A DNA stretch of 64,000 bases, taken from assembly GCA_963576565.1 (NCBI GenBank), contig OY755045.1, positions 7,623,477 to 7,687,476 of the forward strand, in the 5' to 3' direction. The notes under the pieces are model-generated. The model worked only from the letters and a program-made list of their open reading frames with translations. It did no database searches and was not told where the DNA came from. Position numbers and translations under genes: made by a program. The stretch comes from Aspidapion aeneum. Lineage: Eukaryota > Arthropoda > Insecta > Coleoptera > Brentidae. This document shows positions 1 to 10,806 of the stretch, in pieces (the first letter of the stretch is position 1; the number at the start of each line of letters is the position of its first letter).

Positions 1-849
1 TGGGACGCCATGTTTTTATGTAAGAAAGAAAATTTAATATTTTTGTTGTCGTTTTATGAGCTCATATTAAAGAGCCATACTATTTTATAAACAAATTAGT
101 TGAAGCTTACCAAAAATGCTCTTCTTAAGCACCATTTGTTGGAGTTAACTGTCGATTATGAAAACATAACCTCCAAAATTACAACACAAAAATTCCATCA
201 GCTACCAGAAAACGGCTCAATTTTACGGGCGCACCGGTTTTTTGCAATATATATAATGCATGTTATACAAAAAACTTTGCGTCGCACTCGAATTTTGATC
301 CTCTGCTCGAAAATTCTCACACTTATGGATAACATAGTTCATATTATAACCATAACCAAACAAAAAAACTAAGCGAGTCTGTTTACTGTTGTGTCCACCA
401 TATTGTGTAACAATTCTACCAAAAAGAAACGATTATATTATTTGCAACTACATCGCAACTTTTATGCCATTACGGAAAAAAAACAGCCTATACGACGTAG
501 TAGATACCTGGCTACGACGTAGTAGTGTAGTTGCTACTACAGTGACTTTAAACACTTGGCCAAGTAGTTATAACCAGAAATTGGTTCCCCACTTAGGGAA
601 TTATAACGTCGCTGTATGGTATACTGAGACGTAGCGGGAGTACGTTGCGGTTACTTTTAAGAAATTCTTTCTAGTTGGGGTTTCGTCGTTACAACTTTAA
701 TTGTTTGTTGGGAAATGGTGCTTAAGAAGAGCATTTTTGGTAAGCTTCAACTAATTTGTTTATAAAATAGTATGGCTCTTTAATATGAGCTCATAAAACG
801 ACAACAAAAATATTAAATTTTCTTTCTTACATAAAAACATGGCGTCCCA
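1..849. mobile_element. Foldback/MITE-like element with 137-bp perfect terminal inverted repeats
   Basis: Bases 1-137 and 713-849 are exact reverse complements, beginning TGGGACGCCATG and ending CATGGCGTCCCA. The 575-bp interior has no convincing coding frame. Perfect identity over 137 bp implies recent insertion or arm conversion. The left boundary coincides with the window edge, so the repeat may extend further left and a target duplication cannot be tested. Superfamily unknown. Confidence 0.85.
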
Positions 850-1334
850 AACTATATTCCCTGATAGTCGAAAAGGTTACTTGAAAGTAGTTGCGGCTTT
901 AAAGTTGATCCAAAAAGTTATTTTGTCTACTACATTGTTACATCAGATGTTACTATGATGACACAAACTTTTGTGGTAAAAATTAAAGTTATAATGTAGT
1001 TGTCGGATACACTTGTTTGGGACTCCAATGAAGCTTAACTTTCTAGTGGTAATTAAGTAGGATATAAAAGTCAGGGCGACTACGAAATAACGACTAAAAA
1101 GAAAGTAAAACTTTAGCAACGTCGTATACAGTAGAGAAGACTATCAGAATCGACTATCAAGAAACAATCCTATGAAGTAGTTTAGAGGGTCGTTTTTACG
1201 AAACATCTACTATTTCCTGATACTAAATAGTTGTTAGAACTAAAAAGTAACAAATTTTGGTTGGGATCACCACATTTCTACTATAAGAAAGTAGCAAAGC
1301 CTTTAGAACATGTAGCCGCTACTATAAATGTTAG
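850..1334. other. Unassigned AT-rich stretch
   Basis: No coding frame or repeat I can name. It separates the foldback element from a LINE 3' fragment and could be decayed LINE sequence. Confidence 0.5.
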
Positions 1335-2300
1335 TTGGGAATATCTAGAACAGATCATAAGAAATGAGATCATAAAAGAAAGAATGGAAATCGAGGGAAG
1401 CATAACGGATGAGATCACTAAAATACAACTGATATAGTACGGCCATGTACAACCGATGAACGACAAAAGATTACGAAAGCAGGTCCTAGAATGACAACCA
1501 ATAGCGCGCAGTAAAAGAGGGCGTCCTATACTAGAATGGCAACAGTCACTCCAAAGATCAATGAGTCAAACAGGGCTATCAAAATGGACGGGCCACGATC
1601 CTCCACTTTGTTGACGTCACATCCGGGGCTGATTTTTTTTTTGATGGTCACGTTACGACACAGCTGATTGTCTTTCAAATATTGAAGTTGGAATGACGGT
1701 TCATGGATATTTGATTTTATTTTAAATAAAGCCGTTTTTGAGATTGTTTTTACTTTATTCTGGCAGAACAATTTTTTTTAAATGTATAGTAAGCCCTAAT
1801 TTTTCATAGCCGCTTCATTAGCTCACACAAAAATTAAGTTTAAAGCAGAAGCGAATGTGACAATCACCCTGCAATCACATATGACAAATTCAAATACATG
1901 TCAAATATAACAGTTGGCATGTGGTACATGGCGGGTAATTTGAATTCAAAATAAGGAATGCTAAATCTTGAAGATTTTAACCTTTTAATCATGTTGCTTC
2001 CTTACAAACCTTTGGTGGAATATCGGGATTGTGTCTGAGAATATTTCACTGAAATTTTGCGGAAATCTGTAGTGCCATTTTGAAAATATCATAAAAAAAC
2101 CTCTGACCTCCCATAAGACCCAATGTAAAATTCAGCCCCGGGAGAACAGCTGATTTTTTCAGGGTCGTGGCCTCTATTTTTGTGTTGGCCTTGAGTCAAA
2201 AAAACCTGACAGTAGATGATTGTCAGGATTGAAGGAGGTGGAGGAGAATAGGCATCGGACAACGAAGAAAAACTTTCTAAACCGACATAGTAGCATAGTT
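1335..2300 (+). pseudogene. LINE-A 3' fragment (C-terminal tail of a non-LTR polymerase), split by a MITE
   Basis: The frame around 1340-1430 reads IRNEIIKERMEIEGSITDEI, matching the C-terminal tail of the LINE-A family seen again at 17.3, 35.1, 45.4 and 48.1 kb. It has stops where other copies are open, for example after ITKIQL. It continues in damaged form to 1570, is cut by a 622-bp MITE, and resumes at 2201 with the sequence encoding the DDCQD..RRWRIG region. The 3' end has a short UTR and a TAG-rich tail near 2285. Homology starts only near 1335, so this is a heavily 5'-truncated dead copy. Confidence 0.75.
1571..2192. mobile_element. hAT-like MITE (CAGGGCTATC family), copy 1
   Basis: The element starts CAGGGCTATCAAAATGG and ends with an imperfect inverted match, TTTTTGTGTTGGCCTT. 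It is flanked by gagtcaaa at 1563-1570 and 2193-2200, an 8-bp duplication (9 matching bases if the preceding t counts). LINE-A copies at 17.43 and 35.2 kb show the uninterrupted site, which confirms the boundaries. No transposase frame. An 8-bp duplication and a CAGGG end suit hAT. Close relatives lie at 60.45-61.65 kb. Confidence 0.85.
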
Positions 2301-2724
2301 CATTTCATAATTTTTGAGATAACTTTTTGATAGTAATCAGCTGTTACCATAACAAATGGCATAGGCCAGCGAAAAAAAATCGTCAAAAGTTATCCCAAAA
2401 ATAATAATGATGGACTTTAGTATATCAAAAATCTGGTAAAACTAAATTTTCAGTTAAAATTGGTGGAATTGGCTTTACATGTAGGTAGGCTTAGTGATTT
2501 TATATGGAAGTGCAAAGTTGAAACAGATTAGAATAATGGCTAATTAGCTATTACATTAATAATAATAAATAAATCGGGCCTACATCGAATCTGCTATGTC
2601 TACCTACTGGAAAGTGACTCACTTTAAAGAAGGATTTCAAGACTTTCATTAATTGATTTATTTAAATCTGAAAATTTTACGTTTACTTAAAGGAAAATTT
2701 GTATTTGATAGGGTTAGGTTTTTT
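2301..2724. other. Unassigned AT-rich stretch
   Basis: Low-complexity A/T runs and an (aat)n-like tract near 2550-2570. No gene seen. Confidence 0.5.
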
Positions 2725-3205
2725 TTATGATACATTTGTTTCATCGATTCATATTTTTATCCGAGATTATGACTGGCGAATTTTCATTTTAATTTTGGTA
2801 CATCTCCTCTGACACCTCTTACTTTCGTTTTATTTCTTATCCATTTGTTCCTTTTTTTATCTGCTAACTTCACATTTAACATTTGTCTTTCCATTGATCT
2901 TTGGGCTTTTGTTACCTTATCCATGTTTGTTTTTGTAGGTGTCCAGGTCTGGGACCCATAGGTAAGTACAGGAAGGATATATTGGTTATAAACTTTCGTT
3001 CTGAGGTACTGAGGATATTTTTAATTTTTTAATATGTAGCTTAATTAACCGAATGCTGCCCAGGCCAATCCTACTCGTCTCTTAATTTCAGCTGTTTGGT
3101 TTTCTTTTTTTTTAGTTTAATAATAATTTTTCTTATTTTCAGTTCTTTCAGCATTTATATCAGTTCTTGTTTCTTCTCTGTTATTAAGGCAAAATTGTCC
3201 GATAT
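2725..3205 (-). pseudogene. RTE-like LINE remnant, 3' part
   Basis: Homologous at DNA level to the larger reverse-strand remnant at 29.2-30.8 kb, sharing the stretches around 'tttcatcgat', 'gtccaggtctgg' and 'ctaatatgta'. The frame is destroyed. Its main use is as an uninterrupted version of the micro-element target at 29.47 kb: 'cacatttaacatttg' at 2874-2888. Confidence 0.6.
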
Positions 3206-3230
3206 AGCACCTTTAAAATGAAAAACTTAA

Positions 3231-3414
3231 CAGCGCATCCAGATAGGGGGATCTCGGGGACTGGCCCCCCTAAACCTAAGATTTTTTTTTATATTTTCCA
3301 CTTATTTCATGAACAAAAAGATAGAATAGCATAAAATACGATATCATGAAGCCTCGACCCCCCCCCCCCACACAGGCCTGCCCCCCTTAAGACAATATTC
3401 TGGGTGCGCCACTG
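3231..3414. mobile_element. hAT-like MITE remnant (CAGTGGCG family A, inverted)
   Basis: Left end CAGCGCATCCAG and right end CTGGGTGCGCCACTG are imperfect inverted repeats. The interior has C-rich tracts and a 'gcataaaatacg..tcatga' core that is the inverse of the copies at 6471 and 30332. No clear 8-bp duplication, so this is an older copy. Confidence 0.65.
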
Positions 3415-3744
3415 TCATTCAGTTTATTCACAGTAACTCACAGTTAATCTCTAAAAAGATTTTATTTGCGAGAAATACTTCCAAGAGCATTTTTCTTATG
3501 TAACCTTAAATATTCCTAATTTTTAAGTTTTTTATCTTAAATTCAAAAGTCGAAATAGTTAATCCAAAACCAGATACAAAATCAAATGCAACAAATTCGA
3601 TTTCTTTCTCACGATTAACGTGCTAAAATGTGTAAAAGATATCCAACTTTAGATTTCTTCTAAATGGCGAAAAAATCAATGTTACCCATGCTTGTTTACA
3701 GTCTTACACCAAATCTGACGTGCACTTGAAAATGTCAAAGACCA
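3415..3744. other. Unassigned AT-rich stretch
   Basis: No gene or structured repeat recognised. Confidence 0.5.
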
Positions 3745-4035
3745 ATAAATAAAAAGAGGCAAAGAAAGCGAGAAGAAAAGATGCAAAGGGAGTAATATAA
3801 TAGGAGAGAAAGACAGAAAAAAAGAAAGAGAAAAATAGAAAGATAGAAAAATAGAAAGGAAGAAAAAATAAAAAAAGGAGAAAATGTTACAAATGCATAG
3901 AAACAACAAGGAGAAGAAAAATGATAAAGAAAACTAGTCCAACCAAAATAAATTGGGTACCGAAAAAATTGAAAAAAAATTGAAAAAGGAATAGAAAGAA
4001 GAGGAATTTGCTACAAAATATAAAGTGAACGTAAA
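3745..4035. repeat. Polypurine (A/G) tract
   Basis: Nearly 300 bp dominated by A and G on the plus strand (repeated gaaag, agaaaaa, agagaaag). The Phe/Ser-rich reverse-strand frames here only reflect base composition. It may be a decayed (GAAA)n microsatellite. Confidence 0.8.
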
Positions 4036-4510
4036 TGAGTCCGTTTCTTATCTCAAGCAGTATTCTGGTAAACTTTAATGCCAACTTACGACCATTAGGC
4101 GTTGTTTAACAGCGACTAGTTGTCGCATCTCTGCGTTATCATTGGTTTAATATCTCGAAAATCGTGACCTTCGCAAAAAAAAGGCGCGCATACACATTAC
4201 ACACTCACGTATGGTAACTGTCTTAACACCTTAAAAGATCGGAGAAAAAACTACTTTTTCTTCCTCTTTATTATCGGCTTACAGGATTTTTGGATCGGTA
4301 CCTATTTTCTTCTATTTTGATCTGCCTCTGACCTTCCTAGCCAGTGCACACAGGCGGATTTTAAGAAAAAGCTGGCCATAACCCCTAAACACTAAAAAAC
4401 CCTGTTTAATTGTAAAATTGCTAATAGGGCAATCACTGATGAACATGCTAGGCCGTGACCATGTCACGCATAATATTGCCAGAGTAATGACCGATGAAAC
4501 TTCCATTTAT
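4036..4510. other. Unassigned stretch
   Basis: Short frames under 70 codons with no recognisable content. Confidence 0.5.
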
Positions 4511-5135
4511 TAGCTCACACTACTACTATAAGTAGTGTGAGCTATGGTGGTGATCCTAATTTTTTCGAGAAAAAAAAAGTTGCTCCGATTTTAAAAATTT
4601 TTATATATCTTTGCGTTTCAGATGATTTTGAAACTTTTTTGTTTTGCTGTCTGTCTGTCTGTCTGTATGTCTGTCTGTCTGTATGTCTGTCTGTCTGTAT
4701 GTCTGTCTGTAACGACCAACCCGCATAACTCAAAAACCGCCTGTCCGATTTCAATGAAATTTGGTACCTAAGTTGGGTCTTGGGCCGTGATGGTCCCGTT
4801 TAAAAATGAACAAAATCCACCGAACGCAAGCCAAATAAAAGGGTGGGGGTAGATTCCAAAAATTAGAGTTTATGTGAAAATATGGCGTGTGTGATATCAA
4901 ACGAAAGGTAATTGAGTCTGGAGTTAAACAAAATACATTTTAGTTTTTTTCAAAATGGTGGGGGGTAGATTTAAAAAATTTGAGTTTAAGTCAAAACATG
5001 GCTTATGTGGTATCAAACGAGAGGTAATTAAGTCTGGAGTTGAATAAAATATATTTCAGTTTTTGATTATATTAGCTCACACTATAACTATAGTACCTAG
5101 TGTAAGCTTAGGTGCCCATAGATTGGCAGAGTATT
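4511..5135 (+). mobile_element. E2 hairpin-ended element with minisatellite, copy 1
   Basis: It begins with a 13-bp perfect hairpin stem (4512-4524 with 4531-4543, AGCTCACACTACT) and ends with a related hairpin near 5074-5108 (AGCTCACACTA...TAGTGTAAGCT). Between them lie a (GTCT)n/(GTAT) microsatellite (4650-4712), a conserved 'caaaaaccgcctgtccga' block and about two units of a ~115-bp repeat ('gggtgggggtagatt...'). Copies occur at 5.75 and 19.85 kb. Hairpin ends plus central tandem repeats recall Helitron/Helentron-associated insect elements, but no terminal signature proves that. Confidence 0.7.
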
Positions 5136-5566
5136 TTTTAATGTTATTTGCGTTACTTAAATTTAAAAAAGTTGAGGGTTAAACGGACCTTTTAAAACTT
5201 GTGCCTATTATCAAAAATAATTTTTTTGAACATGGATTTTGAATCTGGAGGTATGTAGCTATTTATTGTACATATTTAACATTGTTTTTTATTTTATTGG
5301 TAATATTTTAAACCGGTTTAAAGCAACCGTTGCAGAAAACTTTTTAAATTTTCATTTTCTGAAATAGAATTTGAGTTTCACCTTCATCCAACTTTATTGA
5401 CATTTTTGGTCCTATTTCAGCTGCGGAGTTATGCGGATCGAGTAAAAAAGTAAGAAATGCGTACATAATATGCGTAAATTAATAAATAAGTTTTCTTAGC
5501 TTTAATAACAATGGTTTTTGTAAACCAAAAGTATAATTATTATGTCACATGTATTCTGATTTCATT
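5136..5566. other. Unassigned AT-rich stretch
   Basis: No gene seen between E2 copy 1 and an E3 fragment. Confidence 0.5.
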
Positions 5567-5740
5567 TTTACCTTCCTAGCTCGCGCAGCAATGGTTAGAA
5601 AAGGTATTATTTTCGACAACAAAAAAAATTGAGATAACACTGAAAATATGTTATTTTGGTGTATTGTATCTTAGCAATTTTATCGTGACGTCTGTCCGTG
5701 TGTGTGTCTGTATGGTGTATTTAGGTGTGTGTATATCTGT
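5567..5740 (-). mobile_element. E3 repeat end, reverse orientation
   Basis: The run 'taccttcctagctcgcg' through 'aaggtattattttcgac' is the reverse complement of the right end of the E3 family (see 17224-19496 and 53229-54388). It decays into a GT-rich microsatellite near 5690-5740. Confidence 0.6.
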
Positions 5741-5744
5741 TCGG

Positions 5745-6165
5745 CGCAAGCCAAATAAAAGGGTGGGGGTAGATTAAATAAATTAGAGTATATGTGAAAA
5801 TATGGCGTGTGTGATATCAAAAGAAAGGTAATTAAGCCTTAAACTAAACAGAATACAAATAAAAGGGTGGGAGTAGATTTGAAAAATTGGATTTTAAGGG
5901 AAAATATGGCGTGTGTCATATCAAACGAAAGGTAATTGAGTCTGGAGTTAAACAAAATACATTTTATATATTTTTTTTAAAAAGGGTGTGGTATTTTTTT
6001 TCAAAATTAGAGTTTAAACAAAATATGGCTGTGTGGTATGAAACGAAAGGTAATTGAATCTGAAGTTGAATAAAATATATTTAATTTTTTAGTTATATTA
6101 GCTCACACGTACACTATAACTATAGTACATTGTGTGAGCTTAGGGGCCCATATATTGGCAGAGTA
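5745..6165 (+). mobile_element. E2 element, copy 2, lacking its 5' end
   Basis: Starts inside the element at 'cgcaagccaaataaaa', has three to four diverged ~115-bp minisatellite units, and ends with the 3' hairpin near 6101-6141 (AGCTCACAC...GTGTGAGCT) followed by 'cccatatattggcagag', as in the other copies. Confidence 0.7.
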
Positions 6166-6462
6166 TTTTTCACAGAAAATCGATCCTTTTTAACTTTCTA
6201 TTTGATTGTTTGCAAAAACAGTTATATATTTTTATCGAGAAAAATCGGTTACGGAATTAAATAGAAAAAATAATTAGGACATTGTATATGAATTATGTCT
6301 AGAATTTTTTGAAGAATACAAAAAAATAAATAATATACGGGGGGTTGCATTTAAAATAAGAAAGTTGGTACTGGCCACTGTCACATGACATCCTATATAA
6401 TTTCTTTTTGAAAAATGCGCATTAAAAAGACAAACAGACGTCCAAGCGTTTCTCTTAATACG
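6166..6462. other. Unassigned stretch
   Basis: No gene seen. Confidence 0.5.
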
Positions 6463-6470
6463 CTCTCATT

Positions 6471-6658
6471 CAGTGGCGTATATAGAAAAAAAATTTGGAG
6501 GGGGGGGCGAGACAGTTGAGGGGGGGGGGGCGACACCTCATGAGGCCGTATTTTATGCTATTTTATGTTTGTATTCATGAAATATGTGGAAAAAATCTGA
6601 AAAAATCTTAGCTTCGGGGGGGCCCGGGCCCCCCAGGCCCCCCTTATATACGCCACTG
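6471..6658. mobile_element. hAT-type MITE (CAGTGGCG family A)
   Basis: Ends CAGTGGCGTATATAG and TATATACGCCACTG are inverted repeats, flanked by the 8-bp duplication ctctcatt (6463-6470, 6659-6666). The 188-bp interior has G-tracts near both ends around an AT core ('cctcatgaggccgtatttta'), shared with the copies at 30332 and, inverted, 3231. No coding capacity. Confidence 0.9.
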
Positions 6659-6666
6659 CTCTCATT

Positions 6667-7017
6667 TATTCGTTAACGAATTTATTCCATTTGACTGTTC
6701 CACACAAATACGTTATGTAAATATTAGGCATACACATGATTTCTCACACGCGATGCTTGAAGCCAGGACCCCTATTTAATTCTTAATGTTCCTTTTTCGG
6801 GTAGACAGGATTTCGGTTACTGCGCATGCGTCAGTTTTGGTGGTTTTGGAACATACTCCGTTACGTCACTAGATTATTTGACAATTGTCAAATCTTTAGG
6901 GTTATGTGTATTATTTTCTTCTAAATACTAGTTGAATCGATGAAGATTTATGAAATTGTGGATTTTAGCATTTCTAAAACTAATTGAGTAGATTTATTGT
7001 GGACACCATGAAGAGTG

Positions 7018-7020
<3 letters not shown>
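6667..7020. other. Unassigned stretch
   Basis: No gene or recognised repeat. Confidence 0.5.

Positions 7021-7065
<45 letters not shown>
7021..7065. repeat. (TA)n microsatellite
   Basis: About 44 bp of nearly pure TA dinucleotide. Confidence 0.95.
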
Positions 7066-7068
<3 letters not shown>

Positions 7069-7173
7069 ACTTTTTTTATACTCCTACGGGTGCTAAACAA
7101 AGCCCCGCTGTCAAACTGAGCGCACATATTGGGTCACAATTGACAGGAGCCAGCGCCTAGACTAACTAGAAAA

Positions 7174-7575
7174 ATGTCAAAAATTTCGAGAAGAGGATCA
7201 GCTAGGATTTATATGAATATGGCTCTGAAGTCAGGAAAGAGTCCATATTCAAAATGTGCAATTAGTTTTTGGAACCATTTTTATGTAACTTATACTTCGT
7301 TCAGACACACTGTGTATAGGTGTCTTGGAAGATGGCATAGTGCGGTGCCATACCGGTACATAAATTTAACTTTTAATATGAATTTTAATACGGTTCTGAC
7401 GGCATATAAGGGCCTAATGTGCGTTAAATATGGCCCTGGTTTAGTTTTTTGGTCTTATTTGCTCCGCGAGCTGTGCGACGGTCATAAACGGATATTTATC
7501 GACTCAGATAAAGATTCGGATTACGGCAAAGAATACAAGAGAAATATTTTAATAGGTCTGCTTTTCAGATTTTAA
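7174..7575 (+). CDS. Unrecognised 133-codon open frame
   Basis: The longest frame in 7-13 kb: start MSKISRRGSARIY, end KRNILIGLLFRF. I see no catalytic motif, zinc-finger spacing, signal peptide or internal repeat. It is not bounded by a recognisable promoter or polyadenylation context. In AT-rich non-coding DNA a frame this long can arise by chance, but its composition is less skewed than the surrounding shadow frames. It could be a chance frame, a diverged transposon fragment or an exon. Confidence 0.2.
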   Translation: MSKISRRGSARIYMNMALKSGKSPYSKCAISFWNHFYVTYTSFRHTVYRCLGRWHSAVPYRYINLTFNMNFNTVLTAYKGLMCVKYGPGLVFWSYLLRELCDGHKRIFIDSDKDSDYGKEYKRNILIGLLFRF

Positions 7576-9099
7576 TATGGAGCCAGATTTAAACTGTACC
7601 TGATGTTCCCCCCACTGATTATAGAATAGGGACTTATTGGAATAAAAAGTAAGGTAATTTTTGTGAAAATTAAAAAAAATCATGTTAATTCCGGTTATAA
7701 GTGCTTCGTCCCGGCGGTTAGTTTTAAGATATAAAATTTAGAGACATTTATCTAAATTAGAATGCTTTTTATTTTTATTTTTTTGCTAGAGTTATGCTAA
7801 AACTTTATACTTAAAGTTATTTTATTTCTTGGTTTAAACTAATTTAGTTACTAAGATATGCCTTGCCTACAAAAAGGGTAAAGATTTGAATTTGCGCAGT
7901 GAATTATATGCTCAAGAATGCATTGACTTTACTTTATTATTTTGGCTTTTTTTCTACCTTGAGTATATCCATTTTCCATCCTTTTTTTAATTTAAGTTTT
8001 TTCCCTAATTTTACACATACCTTTACTGCTGTATTGCTACATATAGCAGTGCTCCAACATCCGTCGTGCTATACGGAGCTCATGCGAATATTTGGGGTAC
8101 TCTCCATACCAGTGATATATATTGATCGCCAAGTGAAATCACATGCGTGCTTTTAAGGCCGCGGTCGTGTATAAACATTTTATGGATTGCTTTGATTTAC
8201 TACTGCTACTACTTTGATTGGAATTATTTGGATTCGACTGTGCAGTTGTCCATGTACCAAGTTCCTTTCATCCAAGGGTAAGTCAAAGTGTTTTTGAGCT
8301 GCGTTTCTTTACATTTTTTACTTATTCCCTATGCTACTATTCCTAACTAAAAACACAAAAGTGTAACCTAAGAGTGGGAACTATTGGACTGGAGATCCCT
8401 ATTGCTACAGTTCGGTTGGTTTGTTGCCTTTTTTCATGCGAAAGACGTCTCGACCGACCAATAAGCTTTGGGTATTTTGTTACTAGAACTAAAGATAATA
8501 AGCTTTATGTAATGGAGGGGGGAAGGCTCTTCTGGCGCCCTCCGAGTTCCGCCACTGTGTAGATCTATCAGGATCCCTTTATTACTATCATTGCTTAAGT
8601 AGACAGTGATACTATTTTTAAAAATAATTTTTTTTCTGTTTAAAATTCCTGACACAAACTATTATTTATAATAGTGGTATTCTTCTTTAAATAACGTCTA
8701 CTGCTTCTGGTATTACTATCACGTCAACACCTTCAAGTCCAAAGAAAATAACATGATTTACTTAAGGCACTTCTTTGGGTTCGTAATATCTCTTCAGTCA
8801 CAATCTTCATTCGTCTCGACCGGAAGAAGCGTGAAGAAAGTACTACCAAGTAGCTTTAAGCACCGGAATACGAACGTTGTTTACCGGAAATCTGATAAAA
8901 ATTAAAATGGGAATAAATTTTGTACGTCTCTCCCTATCTCTCTGTCTCTCATATATTTTTAGTTTTTTGGCTAAAAAATGTATAAAAATTATTTGATCCA
9001 TGACGAATCTGATACCTTCCTAGACGATTAGCACACTCCAAGTAAACTCCATGCTATATTAGCCTTTAAAAGAGTTTTTCTAAATTTCTCAGAGTTTAG
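7576..9099. other. Unassigned 1.5-kb stretch
   Basis: No gene recognised. A CCGCCACTG string near 8551-8559, next to a G/C-rich tract, resembles the right end of a hAT-type MITE, but no matching left end was found. A short tcyct-rich tract lies near 8920-8950. Confidence 0.45.
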
Positions 9100-9517
9100 A
9101 ATGATACATAGATCCCTAATTTGCTATACAAAATTGTTGAAATAGTATATTTTATCATGGAACACATTTACAATCAAATTTTCTAATTTCTGATTTGAAT
9201 TTGCTGCTAAAACGCTCATTTCTAGCATGGCGTTGCAATGACGTCACAGCGCAGTAAACTCGCGAACAGATACACTGCACTCAAGTGTTTATTTGTTTTT
9301 GGTCTGTGTTTTTACTGTTTTTTATGTAAAAAAATGTCCTATAAGTGTTCTGTAGTGCCTGAGTGTTCAAATACTAGCATAAAAACACTAAAAAACTATT
9401 TATTCATGTACAGCAGTAAAATAACGAAAAAAGTGGGTAGAACTTGTTCGAAGAGATCCAAGGGCCTTATCTAGTACATCTTCACTTTACATTTATGAAG
9501 ATCACTTTGATGTGAGT
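9100..9517 (+). pseudogene. THAP-domain first-exon remnant, copy 1
   Basis: An ATG at 9334 opens MSYKCSVVPECSNTSIKT, the start of a THAP zinc finger (a DNA-binding domain common in P-element-type transposases and insect regulators). After about 9430 the homology moves one frame over: KWVELVRRDPRALS, then SLYIYEDHFD, then GTGAGT at 9512-9517, a plausible splice donor. So there is at least one frameshift. Against the expected C2CH pattern, one N-terminal Cys is Ser here, and the Cys before EDHF is Tyr. A TGACGTCA site lies at 9239-9246. The segment including the upstream flank is duplicated at 63655-64000, so it is probably the 5' end of a dispersed DNA transposon. A host exon is less likely. 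Confidence 0.7.
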
Positions 9518-9554
9518 ATAACTAAATTGTTTCTATTAATTTTTCTCACGTTGT

Positions 9555-9556
<2 letters not shown>

Positions 9557-9592
<36 letters not shown>
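9557..9592. repeat. (TA)n microsatellite
   Basis: About 35 bp of TA dinucleotide directly after the THAP exon remnant. Confidence 0.95.
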
Positions 9593-9593
<1 letters not shown>

Positions 9594-9657
9594 CTATTTC
9601 GTAAATGAAGTTGAAATTTTTGAGGTTATGTTTATTACAAGGGGTGAACAACTATAA

Positions 9658-9860
9658 TAGGCAGAAAGGTGTATAAATTTTTAGGCGGTGCTAGGCAGTT
9701 ATTAGGCAGGACTAAATACTAAGTACCTCTAAATGCAGGATTAGGCAGTGCACATGCAGGCTAAATGTAGGACTGAACAGTGCATATGGAAGACTAGGCA
9801 GGGCATAGGCACGACTAGGCAGTACCTACGCAGGACTATGCAGTGTAACCTATGCAGTAC
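9658..9860. repeat. Degenerate minisatellite (GGCAGGACTA-like)
   Basis: Repeated motifs 'aggcagtgc', 'gcaggacta' and 'ctaggcagt' recur about every 20-23 bp over 200 bp. Non-coding. Confidence 0.7.
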
Positions 9861-10806
9861 TTCAAGTAGTGCTGGTCGTTGTATACTTTTTGCCTACCTG
9901 TCCCTCCCTCGGTTTATTACATGATTTTTATTTTTGTCTTTTTTCAAATAATGAATGTATTGTTAGTGTAACCTCAAAATCTAAATGAGTAAAAGTAGGC
10001 GAAGAATATCGTAAAAAAACTTTCAGTTATATCAAAACACTCATCGAATACTTACATCAACATTTTAACGTTTCTAAATTCCGCAAAACAAAAATCACTG
10101 TTGTTGGCAAAGAAGCATGCCACCATAAAGGAGTTCAGCATTCGCAACTTGGAGCTATCGGCTATGGAGAATCCGTTTTCCATTGCAAATATTTTTTATA
10201 ATCAAAACACAAAATAATATCTAATTTAGAACGATAATTCGCACTTTAAATCAAAGCAAATATTACCATCCATAAGAAAATAACACAGAAAATGGGTTCG
10301 TTCGAGGCGTTTACTGTTTTGTGACGTCACTCGCAGCTGATTGGTAGACCGCCTGTTTTGAATCACGTGGCTAATTGTTTTAATTCAATGAATGTATTTA
10401 ATTAAAAGAACTATGAATTTAAGAAAAAATTGAGTTAGTTAACTTGGCCCGTTCGTAAGTTTGCCCCGCTCTCCCCTACTTGTTATGGATCTTCGTACCT
10501 ATTTTCCGGAACAATGTGTTGAGCACGCGCTGTGATTTAACAGACAAAAGAAACTTTCTAAGAACCAAATGAACCAAAACAACTAGTTAAGAAATCGGAA
10601 AAGTGTGCATTCTGATTCTGAAAAACAATAAAATATCGACATGGACGCCAATAAGTTCACATTCGGTACGGGTCGGTACTGCTTTTCTTTCAGGCGTTGA
10701 ACGAATTACGAAGATTCGCGTGAATGAGACCGGATCACACATCTTCATTCTCGGAGAGGTGGTTCTTCAATCAGGAAGACCACATAGTACGTTCATGATA
10801 CATAAT
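9861..10806. other. Unassigned 0.95-kb stretch
   Basis: No gene recognised. A palindromic TGACGTCA (CRE-like) site lies at 10322-10329, similar to the one upstream of the THAP exon. Whether this is the other end of the THAP-bearing element is unknown. Confidence 0.45.

Noticed and set aside
1526..1771. 81-codon reverse frame across the LINE/MITE junction
   Set aside because: Spans two unrelated repeats and has no recognisable motif.
3682..3909. Phe/Ser-rich reverse-strand frame resembling a membrane protein
   Set aside because: Produced by the polypurine tract; composition only.
4537..4754. Cys/Leu/Ser/Val and Thr/Asp/Arg/Gln repeat frames
   Set aside because: Translation of the (GTCT)n microsatellite in E2.
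10322..10329. TGACGTCA as evidence for a host promoter
   Set aside because: A single 8-bp site with no TATA/initiator or coding exon nearby; similar sites sit in the THAP repeat.
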